Assembly: GCA_032988165.1 (NCBI GenBank)
Contig: JANTQF010000385.1
Location: forward strand, 1-32,580
Length of the DNA: 32,580 bases
Direction: 5' to 3'
DNA from: Emmonsiellopsis sp. PD_33
Lineage: Eukaryota; Ascomycota; Eurotiomycetes; Onygenales; Ajellomycetaceae
The position numbers and the translations under genes are program-made. The notes under the pieces were generated by a model. That model saw only the letters and a program-made list of their open reading frames with translations, had not been told where the DNA came from and searched no databases. Positions 1 through 9,778 of the stretch are shown here, piece after piece (within the stretch, counting starts at the first letter, position 1; each line of letters opens with the position of its first letter).

Positions 1-597
1 CTTTATTTGTCCCTGTCTGGCCATGTTTAGTTTATTTAGTTTAAGTTAGTTATCAGCAGCAGAAAGCAGCAAGCAACAGGGTATTTCTTAAAGCTTCTTA
101 CTTTTATACTACTCCAACTTCATGCTTTATACTTTACTTTTAATGCCTTTTATTTATTTCTTAATTTATTATTCATTGTCTATATGTAGTTGTAGTTACT
201 GTAGCTAGGTTATGTTGATTGATGGCTGGCTAATAATGGTTCTGACTTTTAATCTAACAAGTGAGTTGTGCCGGATTTTTTTTTTAAAAAAAAAATAACC
301 ATGTATTTTAATTTAAAAAACAAGAGCATGTTGAATTTTGCTGAATAAGATAACTAGTTAAGTGTGACTGACTCAAAACAGAAAGATTGGAAGCATGGTA
401 AACAGAAGAAAGAGATCAAATCAAATCAAATCATGGCGGTCTTATGAAACATAAAAAAATCAAAAATCAAAATCAACCACAATTGTAAAAAGAAAGAAAG
501 AAAGCTCTAGGAAACTCATAACTAGCTAGCTATTTATTCATTCATTCAAACCACACACAAAAAAAACGAAATGAAAAAAAAAAAAATATCATTCTAT
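1..597. other. AT-rich gene-free flank downstream of MetRS
   Basis: No gene is seen here. The stretch is AT-rich and lies beyond the stop codon of the minus-strand MetRS gene, so its right part is probably the MetRS 3' UTR and terminator region. It holds simple repeats: a T-run followed directly by an A-run near 277-296 (a self-complementary tract), three copies of TCAAA near 418-433, and an AAAG microsatellite near 489-504. The left part may belong to a neighbour outside the window. Confidence 0.7.
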
Positions 598-2656
598 TCA
601 AGAACCCCCAATCGAAGTCTTCGCAACCCCATCCGCCAACTTCTCAACAACCTTCTTCCCTTCTCCCTCCTCCTCCCCGGGCACCGGCACAATCCCATCC
701 GCAACAGCCTGAGCCTGAGCCGGCGCACCAACACCCTTCCCCTTCCCCTTCCCCTTCTTCTCCTTCTTCTTCGCCTTACTCGCCGCCTTCTTCGCCAGCA
801 CCCTCTCCTCCTCCTCCTTCTTCTTCAGCCTCTCCGCCTGCGACCCTCCAAACAGCTCCCGCCACTCATCCGCCTTCTTCATATCGATATTGGAAAAGAG
901 ATATTTGGCCTTGCCGATGCGATGGCCCGGTTCGATCAGGGTGGGTTTCCAGCCGTCCGTGGCGGATAGCTCGTCTAGAGACGGGATGCGCGCGGAGGAG
1001 GCGGGGACGTTGAGTTGTTCGAGGATCGAGGCGGAGGTGGTGGGGAGGTAGGGGCTGAAGACGGCGGCGCAGAGGTGGATGAGGTTGATGACGATGCCGA
1101 CGACGGCGGCGGCGCGCGCGGGTTCGTTGGCGATTAGGCTGTTGTCTAGCTTGTTGGATTGGATGAGGCCGTTGCCGGCTTCGGCGATTTTCATGGCTGT
1201 GAGGACGCCGGCGCGGAGGTGGACGTTTTCCATCTCCGTGATGTATTGGCGGAGGAGGGTGGTGATTTCATCGAGTGCGGGTTGGAATTGGTCGGTGATG
1301 GTGAAGTCTGGGATGATGGAGCTGTAGGCTTTTGGGCTGGCGATGAGCTTGACGACGCGGTTGACGAGGTTGCCGAGTTTGGCGAGGAGTTCCGAGTTGT
1401 TGGCGTCGACGAAGGAGCGCCATTCGAACTGCGTGTCGCCGGTCTCGGGGCGGTTTTTCAGGAGGTAGTAGCGCCAGACGTCGGCGGGGATGCCGGTTTC
1501 TTTTGCGTTGTTTCCGAACACGCCGATGCCGCGGGATTTGCTGAATTTGCCGTTTTCGTAGTTGAGGTACTCGGTGGTGCTGAGGTGGTGGAGCCTTGTC
1601 CATGTGTCGCGGGTGCCGATTTGGGTTCCGGGGAAGATGACGCTGTGGAATGGGACGTTGTCTTTTCCAAGGAATTGATAGAGCTGGACGTTCTCGGGGT
1701 CCCGCCACCACAGTTCCCAGTCGGGCGTGTAGTTGGCGGTGATCGAGGGGTATCCGATACAGGCTTCAAACCAGACGTAGAGCACCTTCTTCTCATACCC
1801 TTCAAGGGGGACGGGAACACCCCATTTAAGATCTCTTGTGATACCGCGAGACTTTAGCCCCTCCTTCAACCATGACTCAGTAATGACGCGACTATTCTTC
1901 GGCCAGTCTCCCTTCTCGATAGCAGAATGGACCCACTCCTCGATTTCTGGCTGCAGCTTATCAAGCAGGATGTGAATATGCTTGGTCTCGCGACGGACAG
2001 GGGTGGCCCCGTCAAGCTTGCAGCGCGGGTTTATCAAATCAAACGGATCGAGCAAATGTCCACACTTATCGCACTGGTCACCGCGGGCATCGTCGTAATG
2101 GCAACGCGGGCATTCGCCCTCGACATATCTGTCCGCGAGGAACGAGTCATGTTTCTCGCAAAACGGCTGCTCGGCACTCTTCTCCTCCAAAAACCCATTC
2201 TCATAAAGCCGCTTGAAGATCGCCTGGGAAATCTCTGTGTGCTGGGCAGTCGGCGTGCGTCCGAAGATGTCAAAGCCGATGTTGAACCACTCGTAGACTT
2301 CCTGGTGGATTTTGTTGTATTTCGCGCAGAGCTCTTCGGGAGTCACGCCCTCCTCCAGCGCCTTGGTTTCTGTCGCCGTGCCGTACTCGTCGGTGCCGCA
2401 TACGTAGAGCGTAGGTCTGCCGCACGCCTTTTGGTATCTAGCTGGTATATTAGTTTTGCCAGAGCTTGCGAAAAAGAGCGCGGGTTTGGGAGGAGGAGGA
2501 GGGGTAAATCCGTAAATACCTGGCGAAGACATCTGCGCTGAGCACGGAGCCGACAATGTTGCCGAGATGCGGGACGTTGTTGACGTAGGGCAGGGCGCTG
2601 GTGATGAGGATATTGCGCTCGCCCTTGCGAGGCAGGATCTTGTGTTCCGAAGCCAT
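598..2656 (-). CDS. MES1: Methionyl-tRNA synthetase, cytosolic (two exons)
   Basis: Class I aminoacyl-tRNA synthetase that charges tRNA-Met in the cytosol. Exon 1 is 2520-2656 and exon 2 is 598-2437, with an 82-bp intron (2438-2519) holding a CTAAT branch-like site; the spliced protein has 658 residues. I chose the ATG at 2656 because it has a strong Kozak context (GCCATGGCT) and starts just before the conserved nucleotide-binding fold. The HIGH-type motif reads HLGN at residues 30-33 and the KMSKS-type loop reads KFSKS at 343-347. The connective peptide has zinc-ligand cysteines near residues 139, 155, 158, 168 and 171. The C-terminus is a lysine-rich tail that could bind RNA or partners (inference). 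The length fits fungal cytosolic MetRS, and no mitochondrial presequence is visible. It shares a 216-bp divergent promoter with LTO1. Confidence 0.96.
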
Positions 2657-2872
2657 GGCGGGAGGTGGTGGTGGGCGAGGTGGGAGGTGGTGACGAGAAG
2701 GATTTTCGCGGGGTAGAAAAGACGGAAGTTTGGATGTTGCTTTCTTTATCAACCACCGCCACCAATTAAATATTCACCACCAACTGCGCCCTTTGACTCA
2801 CCCTCCCCTGTCAGTGTGGCCTCTCGTCTCTGCCGCCTTGGTGTAACGAATCCCGCTGTTTATTCCGCTGCC
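2657..2872. promoter_or_regulatory. Short divergent promoter between MetRS and LTO1
   Basis: Only 216 bp separate the two divergent start codons, so the genes must share promoter DNA. The MetRS side has pyrimidine-rich tracts on its sense strand before the ATG, as expected of a fungal 5' UTR. I see no clear TATA box. An ATTAAATATT stretch near 2764-2773 is the only AT-rich patch. Co-regulation of a translation enzyme and a ribosome-biogenesis factor is plausible but inferred. Confidence 0.5.
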
Positions 2873-3496
2873 ATGGACCACGACCTCCTCGACAGCCTCC
2901 TCGGCCTCGAAGACGGCTTCTACAACGAAGGATACGAGCTGGGCGTCAGCGACGGTGCGCGCGCCGGCTACAGCGAAGGCAGCGTGTTCGCCGTGGAGAA
3001 GGGCTTTGAGAAATTCCAGGAAATGGGCAGGCTGTACGGCAAGGCTATCATCTGGGCGAAACGGCTGCCGGGGGACCACGGCCTCTTACTCCCCGCTCAA
3101 GCGGAATCCTCCTCTTCTACTTCTTCGTCGTCAAAGCAGCAAGCCCCGGGAAACAAAGAGCATGCCGGTGTCGAAAAGGCTGCTGAAGTGAAGAGCTTGA
3201 CTACGGGCTCGAAATTGCCGCCGTTGCCTGCCAACTCGCGGCTCGAGAAGCATATCGCCACCCTCCTCTCGCTCGTCGACCCGCTGACCCTCTCGACGGA
3301 GAACTCGGAAGAGGCGGTAGCGGACTTTGACGACCGGCTGAAGAAAGCTACGGCCAAGGCTAAGATTATCGAGAAGATTATCGGGGAGCAGAGTGAGACG
3401 CCTAATACTTCCAAGGAGGCGAACGGCGGCGGTGGTCCTGGAACGGGGAATATTGAGGATATTGGACCGTTGCCGCCGAGGATGCAGATGGCTTGA
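2873..3496 (+). CDS. LTO1: LTO1 (ORAOV1 homologue), deca-GX3 Fe-S adaptor protein
   Basis: Single-exon gene for a 207-residue protein. The N-terminal half carries the deca-GX3 motif of the Yae1/Lto1 family: glycines at residues 20, 24, 28, 32, 36, 44 and 52, all multiples of four apart. In yeast, Lto1 pairs with Yae1 as an adaptor that brings the ABC protein Rli1 (ABCE1) to the cytosolic iron-sulfur targeting complex, which supports ribosome biogenesis and recycling. The start is the ATG at 2873 (CCATGG context); the frame is open further upstream but without an ATG. A Ser/Gln-rich linker near residues 80-100 is followed by a moderately conserved helical part. The tail ends in Met-Ala rather than the C-terminal tryptophan reported for yeast Lto1. 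CIA1, a subunit of the complex it would contact, lies at the other end of this window. Confidence 0.85.
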   Translation: MDHDLLDSLLGLEDGFYNEGYELGVSDGARAGYSEGSVFAVEKGFEKFQEMGRLYGKAIIWAKRLPGDHGLLLPAQAESSSSTSSSSKQQAPGNKEHAGVEKAAEVKSLTTGSKLPPLPANSRLEKHIATLLSLVDPLTLSTENSEEAVADFDDRLKKATAKAKIIEKIIGEQSETPNTSKEANGGGGPGTGNIEDIGPLPPRMQMA

Positions 3497-4095
3497 GGAG
3501 GTTGTTAGGTTTCGGTTTTTACTACTATTTGCCTTGGCTTTGGGGCCGTATTTTGGCATCTGGAGTCATGGTGGAAGCTATGTGCTTCTGTCCCGTTTCC
3601 CCTGGAATTGCGTCTGGCTCCTTGGGATATTTACTTCGTTGGCGCCGAAGCGTATCAGGGGAGGCGGGCCCAATCTATATCGGACTCTACAAACATCTCC
3701 GATGCCATCTACAACACGCCCAGCGGTGCTGTGCCTGCGACAGGGGGAAATACATAGATGGTCCCCAGTTTGTCCGCGTCTCTCGTCCAGCGACAAGTAC
3801 ATACTGTTAGACCGGCCTTGGAGGGAAGAGGGAAGCGTGGAGAAGAATGCGGTACTAGTTTTGTACTGGATCTGAATTATTGTCATTGACCTAAATGTGT
3901 TCTAGAACCGGCATGCCATTGTCCTTCTCATATATAGAGAACACCAGTGCTTGTGTGCTGGGGGTGAATACATATCCGCTAGATATTTACCAAGAAAAAT
4001 ATACAGACAACTGATCTCAAGAGTCATAAACATCCTCATCCTGAGCCGAAATATTTGATTCCCTATTATACCCCAAAATCAAAAATAAAACCAAA
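3497..4095. other. Convergent 3' region between LTO1 and MYG1
   Basis: LTO1 (plus) and MYG1 (minus) converge here, so the 600 bp should hold both 3' UTRs and terminators. Several short open frames occur on both strands (for example 3393-3875 and 3578-3886), but none resembles a protein family and all overlap expected UTR. The right part, about 3950-4095, is AT-rich with A-runs, consistent with the MYG1 polyadenylation region on the minus strand. No RNA gene is recognised. Confidence 0.6.
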
Positions 4096-5252
4096 TCACA
4101 TCTCTAAACTTTTAACCGCCATAGCCAACGCACCCGCTCTAGTCGCATGTCCTCCAATAAACCCACTAGCATGAACAAAAACCGCACCTTCAGGAATCTT
4201 CTCGGTCCCAGTCTTCTCTGCCTCAGCCGCAAGGACGCCATCGAGATCCGCATCACGCACCCCGCGCCACGACTCCGGCAGAGGTTTCCTCGACTCGAAA
4301 CTGGACTCTTCGGTGGGCACGCACTGAACCCGCCATTTGGCACCGCTATCCGCAGACTCAGGATACAGCACGTAGTAGACACCCTTGGACACCACATCTT
4401 CCGCAGAACCCGTCGCCGCCTGCTCCTGCTCCAGGGTAAACAGATGCTCCTTCCACGGTATTCCCGCCTTGGGCATCACGATTATCCGGCCGGAGGGATG
4501 CGAGGCTGTAAAGCGGGAGTTGTACGCGTCCCGCACGATGGCGCGAGCAGGCAGCCAGCTGCTACTGGCAATGCGCAGCTTGCGCACGAATGCGTCGCCG
4601 ATGAAGGTGCTAGCGCGGTTGAACAGGGAGTCTTCATCTTGTGCTTCGTGGGATTTTGGGTCAGGGTTGTTCAGGTCGCCGACCAGGGAGCCTAGGTTGA
4701 TACCGCCGTCGCGGAATCGTTTTGATAGTCCCGCTGCAGAGACGGCGGCGGAGTCGTAGACGGATATGCCATTGTCGTGGGCGTCTAGTGCCTCGATGAA
4801 ATCGGAGTAGAGCTTTTCGTAGAGGGTTTCGACGTCCGGGTGGTCGATGGGGAGGGAGGTGTGGAGGGCGATGATTGCTTTTCCAAAGTGCATGTATATG
4901 AGGCCTGCGGACGAGAGCTTCGTTTCATGCTTGGGGAAAGTGGTCGCGAAGGTCCGTTGGTGGTGGTCGTATCTGTTTGTGGCTGGATCGTACTCCCCGC
5001 CCACATCGACGACGGTGTGGCAGGTGGCGAGTTTGGCAGGATCCCGAGTGCGCACGAGAGTGGATGGATTGTATGCGGGGAGAAGGCGGAGGAGGTAGAC
5101 AGCTAAGGCCTCGTCGGCGTGGAAATGGCCACTGTCGCGGGGTCATGTTAGGGCTGCGAAAGGCGCAACGGGCAGAGCAGAGGAACGTACTTGTGAGTTC
5201 CAATTACGGGCGACTCGATCTTGGGGCGCTTTGCAGCGGTTTCTTCGGCCAT
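4096..5252 (-). CDS. MYG1: MYG1 family exonuclease (two exons)
   Basis: Member of the MYG1 family (UPF0160, PF03690), DHH-like metal-dependent 3'-5' RNA exonucleases; human MYG1 acts in both nucleolus and mitochondrial matrix. Exon 1 is 5191-5252 and exon 2 is 4096-5131, with a 59-bp intron (5132-5190), giving 365 residues. The splice rebuilds the family motif HNGHFHADEA, with metal-ligand His/Asp residues; further along are VVDVGG and YDHHQRTF, both diagnostic. The ATG at 5252 has a strong context (A at -3, G at +4). An in-frame ATG at 5279 would add nine residues (MFRLRQLFR), basic and amphipathic like a mitochondrial presequence, but in a weak context. A basic AAKRPK stretch close to the N-terminus could act as a nuclear signal (inference). 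It converges on LTO1. Confidence 0.93.
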
Positions 5253-5279
5253 TCTGAATAGCTGGCGGAGGCGGAACAT

Positions 5280-7222
5280 ACACGGGTTGGAGTCAAGCGG
5301 CGGCGTTGAGGCGGGATCAAGAAGAAGAAGACTCGGAGTCCGCGAGGTTGAGATCACCGCGTGGTGATTGGGGCTTCCATTGGCTGGACGGCTCACCGCC
5401 CGGCGGCAGAATTATGCGAAGTGAATCCTCACCGCCTTCGATTTTCATTCTGCCGCTTCCAGGTATATCCGAGCATTTTATGCGAGTTCAACCTGCTGGA
5501 TATCGAATTGCCCGGGCAAAAGAAGTACCTTACTGTCTAATTTGATGGTGTCCGAAATTAGCTACGTTCAACGAGCTCGAAATGCCATCGAGTGACACTT
5601 GCAAAACACCAGCTACGCTTTGATGCGGCTGACCGCTGCCGAGAACAACTTGAACTTGAATGCCAGCACGACCCCCTTCCGCGTCCCAACCAGCACCTCT
5701 CGATGATGTCAAGGCATTCTGATGCGCAGGGCCCTCGCTGCAGAATGTCCCACTTGGACTCGTGCTGAGTGAACTACCCAGCAGTGGGATGGAACTGCAC
5801 GCCCGCAGGGACCGAGCAACGAAGAGGGGCATTGGGCTGGCGTTTTGGGAAGCTGGGGCGAGTACTAGTTACTAGTGGTTAGCAAGGACTGTGAAGCCCG
5901 GTTTGGTTTCCCTATAACTGACTTGCTATCTGCCTCCTATAATACCCTCGGTGCATTTGTCTCCCATCGGAACCCCGCCTTATGCCCCCCGATTACGGAA
6001 AGTGAGCATGCGACCACAATGTGTCTTTGCATTATGGTCCCTACTCCTATACTACTCTGCATACCGCGAGGTGACATGGGGTAACTAACTACCTAGTAAC
6101 CAGCCAGCTCGAGCACAGACCTTTCAGCCGACAGCATGGAATTTGCCCTGCGGGGTCAGGCCTGCTTCCAAACTTCAAGTTCTACTACCAGATATCAGCT
6201 TCAACTGTTTATTCTATGGCCTCCGCTTTGGCGCTTTCGGCAATGCATATGCTCTGCTTACTTTTATTCTTACCTCCGCAAATAACCTGAATGAAATGCG
6301 GGGGGGATACATTTCTTCTAGGAAGTGGCCCGGCTTTCTAGCCTGAGCGAACTCTTTACTCAGCTGACGAGTAACTAGTAGTTATCCCGACCCACCTCCA
6401 GGCACCGTTGCGGGGATAACCATGAACGGCATGACTAGTACTACTAATGATAGAAGGGACAGAAAAAAAAAGGGGGTTTTCTGGGACCTTTCTCAAGAAG
6501 GTGGTAGCAGTTATTCATCTTACTAGGGGTGACAAAAAATTGTACTGAACCTGAAACAAGGGAGCTCAATAAAGCACACTGCATAAAAGTTTCCATGTGT
6601 TCAAAAAGTTCTCTTTGTCATGTGCCGGCATAGCCGGAAAAAACGTGGTGTACCCAGCAACAGTTTGCGAAGAGTGCCTTTGGTGAAAAGTTCGCGGTGT
6701 GCATCATTAGGGGATACATACTAACTAACAGGTTTCTATAGAAGTATCCCCCCCCCTCCCGCCTCTGTCCATCTGGGAGAATAATAACAATGTTACACTC
6801 GGATATAATTCCCTTTGTATGCCCCGGGGAAAGTACTACATAGTATCTCCGTGGGAAGTTGGCCTAGCCATCTATGTAGACACGGCACAAGGAGGAATTT
6901 TTCGAGCTTCATTCTTTTTCTAGCTCGCGGGAGAGTGAGTATGGTATGGATGGGGATGGTTAGGGTCAGGATGAATACGCGCTAGAGGTACGTCATGGTG
7001 CCTTCGCTGTGGTACTGCGGTATGGGTCGATTGGTTGCATCATGTAGTTTCTAACTAGGATGGTCTTTCAAATTGCTGATTGTTGGGGGTATGTAGTTAC
7101 ATGGCTTCATTCCTGATGACATGTGAAAAACATTCACAACTAGTACCATATGAGAGGGTGCTGTAAACAAACCCTCTTCTCCGAACCCCCCCCCCCCCCC
7201 CCCCAACCACATTAACCCCTCG
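5280..7222. other. Gene-poor 1.9-kb interval between MYG1 and CCC1
   Basis: No supported gene lies here. Short frames exist (minus 5530-5832; plus 5875-6084 and 6143-6346; plus about 5563-5772), but none resembles a family or joins into a convincing spliced model. The sequence is rich in ACTAGT/CTAGT words (near 5866, 5873, 6374, 6433 and 7138). It has an 8-bp inverted repeat, GTTATCCC at 6381-6388 with GGGATAAC at 6413-6420, a 9-C run near 6748, and a 19-C run at 7186-7204. The left end holds the MYG1 promoter and the right end the CCC1 3' region. It could be decayed mobile DNA, but I see no terminal repeats or transposase remains. Confidence 0.5.
7186..7204. repeat. 19-base C homopolymer near the CCC1 stop codon
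   Basis: Nineteen consecutive C residues lie 18 bp beyond the CCC1 stop (minus strand), in its 3' UTR. Other C runs occur at 6748-6756, 8484-8494 and 10040-10051. The tract is prone to slippage and to sequencing error, so its exact length is uncertain. Confidence 0.8.
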
Positions 7223-8205
7223 CTACTGAACCTCCTCGTTCGAACCAGCCAGCCCCTGCGCCCCTTTCACCAATCCCATAGCTAACCCCGCCGCAACCCC
7301 CCCAACCAACACCATCTGCAACCCACCCACACTCCCCTTCCTCACATTCTTCCCCCCCCGCCACCCATTCACAAAGCACGTCTTCGCATACCCAAACAGA
7401 AAAAGCGCCACAGCCATAATGGCAATAGAATACCTAAGCGCAACGAACGCATCGTTCGATCCGACAAAGAAGTACGGAACCAGCGGCACGAAGCCGCCGA
7501 TGAAGTAGCCCAGGGCAATGGTGAGGGCGCAGGTGAGGGCGCGGGAGTCTGAGAGTTCGGGGAGCGTGTGGTGGAAGTTCATTAGGAAGGAGGGGAGGGT
7601 GGAGCGGGTTAGGAGGTGGTCGGTTAGTTCTGTGACGAGCTGGGGGGGAAGGTCGTAGGGGGCGAAGACTTCGGTGATCATGGATGTTACTGTGGTGGTG
7701 TCGGAGGCGACGAGGTGGTGGGTTTCTTTTAGAGTGGCTTTGTAGGATTCTCTGGGGGTAGATGGTTAGGTATATATGGCCCCTCTCTGAGTGGTTGGGG
7801 TGGGATAACGTACTCTTCACTTTTCGCTCCCAAATATCCTCCCAAGCCCATGGAAATAGCACCTGCGATAAGCTCTGCCAGTCCGCCGAAGACGACAATC
7901 TTCGTCTCGCCTAGTGCAGACAGGCCGGCGGTCAATGCGAAGGGGACGGTAAGGCCGTCCGAGAGGCCGATGATGGCATCGGATACTGTTCTTGCGTCCA
8001 AGATCTTGAAGTTCTTTTTTCTTGAGGTGGACGTGGTAGTAGTAGACTCGTCGTCTTCGCTCGAGTCATCATCTGCATGGCTGTAATGTTTTTCTAAGTC
8101 GGGTTCAGAGTCTGGGGCACGCTCGTATGCTGGGGGGAGGTCGGAGGAGAGGAGGCCCCTGAGGGTGGAAGGAGACATTAGGCCAGCTAGGCTTGCGTCG
8201 TCCAT
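7223..8205 (-). CDS. CCC1: CCC1/VIT1 family vacuolar iron/manganese transporter (two exons)
   Basis: Predicted vacuolar-membrane transporter that moves Fe2+ and Mn2+ from cytosol into the vacuole. Exon 1 is 7814-8205 and exon 2 is 7223-7751, with a 62-bp intron (7752-7813); the protein has 306 residues. After an acidic, Ser/Thr-rich cytosolic N-terminus comes the family signature DAIIGLSDGLTVPFALTAG in the first membrane helix, a second helix, then AKSEEESY at the splice junction, where the family has its cytosolic metal-binding helices. Three more hydrophobic helices follow (ALTIALGYFIGG; a region around AIMAVALFLFGYA; and a last Gly/Ala-rich one), giving the expected five-helix layout. The start at 8205 is the first ATG in frame. 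The gene is usually iron-regulated in Aspergillus (HapX/CBC). CCAAT sequences occur 500-620 bp upstream (both strands, near 8753 and 8813), but I cannot show a bona fide HapX site. Confidence 0.95.
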
Positions 8206-9778
8206 AGCACGGGGTTTGGGGAGAGATAGATATAGATAGGGGGAATGAGCAGGAATATTTGGAACAAGATACAGCCTTCTTGTTCTTCTATACAGATGTT
8301 TCTGTATAGCTGTGCGAAATCAAATAGGGTAGCTCAAAAAAGGCAAAAGGTGGAGTAGAGAGGCGAATGGGTTGAATAGAGGGAGAAGAATAATCCTGAC
8401 TCGAAGGATATATTAGAGCCATTGAAATTGAATTCCTCAGTGACGAAAAGTCGTTTGGAAACAGCCCACAGACTCCTCTCCCTCCCCCCCCCCCTTCCGG
8501 CTGAACTTGGTATAGGCCGCCATCCAGATATCCAGAGCTGGCGGGGGCGGGTAAACTCGACAAACTCCGAGATATCCCAACAGCGGCAGGGAGTAGATGT
8601 AACCATACAGACATGGAGCAGCATGGCAGCATATAGCAGCAAGAAGCTGGAGAACGTGCATAGACAAACCCCATCCCATCCTTAATGGCGAGAGAGCAAC
8701 TGATATCCGCTAGCAGGTAGGTTGTCGGAGTGCGAGGAGTGAAGCAGGTTGGCCAATGGGACAGAACATGATGACAACCTCCCCCATCACCTGTATTAAC
8801 CAGAGCCAGCAATTGGCTGCACATGGATTCCAGTGTGGTTCCTGTTGCTGTCCGGTCTGCATGGCGCCTGCACGAGTCAACCCATGTGGGAATGTCTCGT
8901 AGTCTCCGGGAAGCCGGGGATGTTTTTTCCTCTCCTCCTCTCCTTGCCGGGCAGCGAATCACGGCACCGCAACGTTGCACCCGCCCGACTAACAGCCGGC
9001 GGGGTTGCGCGAACACCGAACCGGGCCGGTTAGGTCGAGTTAAGGTTGGTTTTAGCGCGCGCTAGCGGCGTGCTTATTTTGTGGGGCGGGCGGTTCAAAG
9101 CTTATTTCAAGCTAGTAGTAGAACCCCCCCTCACCTTCACCGCCGTTCGAATAACCGACGCCCGAGCGTTGGCGGTGGGTTGCTTGGCCGTTGGGGCTTT
9201 GGCTGAAATAAGCATTGCCAAGCAGCACATCTTTCCGCTATGACAAGAGTCAATAGGGTGCCAAGCGTAGGGTTTGCGGGTGTGGCACTCTGGCTGATGA
9301 GATAGGAGGAAAAGAAGAGAATCTAACAACGCTCAAAGGAGTGTGAGTTATTACTTACGACCTGGACGCTGGAGAGGGGGTACTAGGTCGAGACTAGGTC
9401 TCACACCCCAAATTACAAGAATGAAAACTAATCACAGAGGAGTCATGCGGCATGCCTACGCCTGTCCTGTCGGTCTGGGTTGGTCCACTAGAAGAACTAT
9501 CCAGGTTGATCCCCGAGCTATGATACTGTTACATGGACTCCCCTCCTTTACGACATGTTTTCCGGGGTTTGAAAGCGTGCGGCGTTATCCTCGGACTCCT
9601 CCCAACTAGATACCTTGCATTCGGATACGGTGTAGATTGGGCATCTACACACGGAACACGCTTATGATTCTCCGAGGGTATAATAATACAAAGCCGCCGG
9701 TTCCCCTTGGCAAGAGCCCTTCTTGATACATTTGACATATACGAGGAAAATACAAAAAAATAAGCACCTTCTCCCAAG
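8206..9778. other. 1.6-kb divergent intergenic region between CCC1 and the phosphatase gene
   Basis: This holds the promoters of the divergent CCC1 (minus) and phosphatase (plus) genes. A minus-strand open frame of 242 codons (8288-9016) begins at GTG, has a poor, Cys/Ser/Pro-rich composition and sits directly in front of CCC1, so I treat it as chance openness in a leader or promoter. CCAAT words occur near 8753 (plus strand) and 8813 (minus strand). An 11-C run lies at 8484-8494. No RNA gene or mobile element is recognised. Confidence 0.55.

Noticed and set aside
1159..2541. Long plus-strand frames (232 and 204 codons) opposite MetRS
   Set aside because: They are mirror frames caused by the GC-rich third positions of the MetRS coding strand and have no family resemblance.
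5530..5832. 100-codon minus frame and a 70-codon plus frame in the MYG1-CCC1 gap
   Set aside because: Neither has a credible start, splice partners or family resemblance; the plus frame follows an in-frame stop and needs an unsupported acceptor.
8288..9016. 242-codon minus-strand open frame upstream of CCC1
   Set aside because: It starts at GTG, the first ATG is far inside, composition is Cys/Ser/Pro-rich without motifs, and it lies in the promoter/leader of CCC1.
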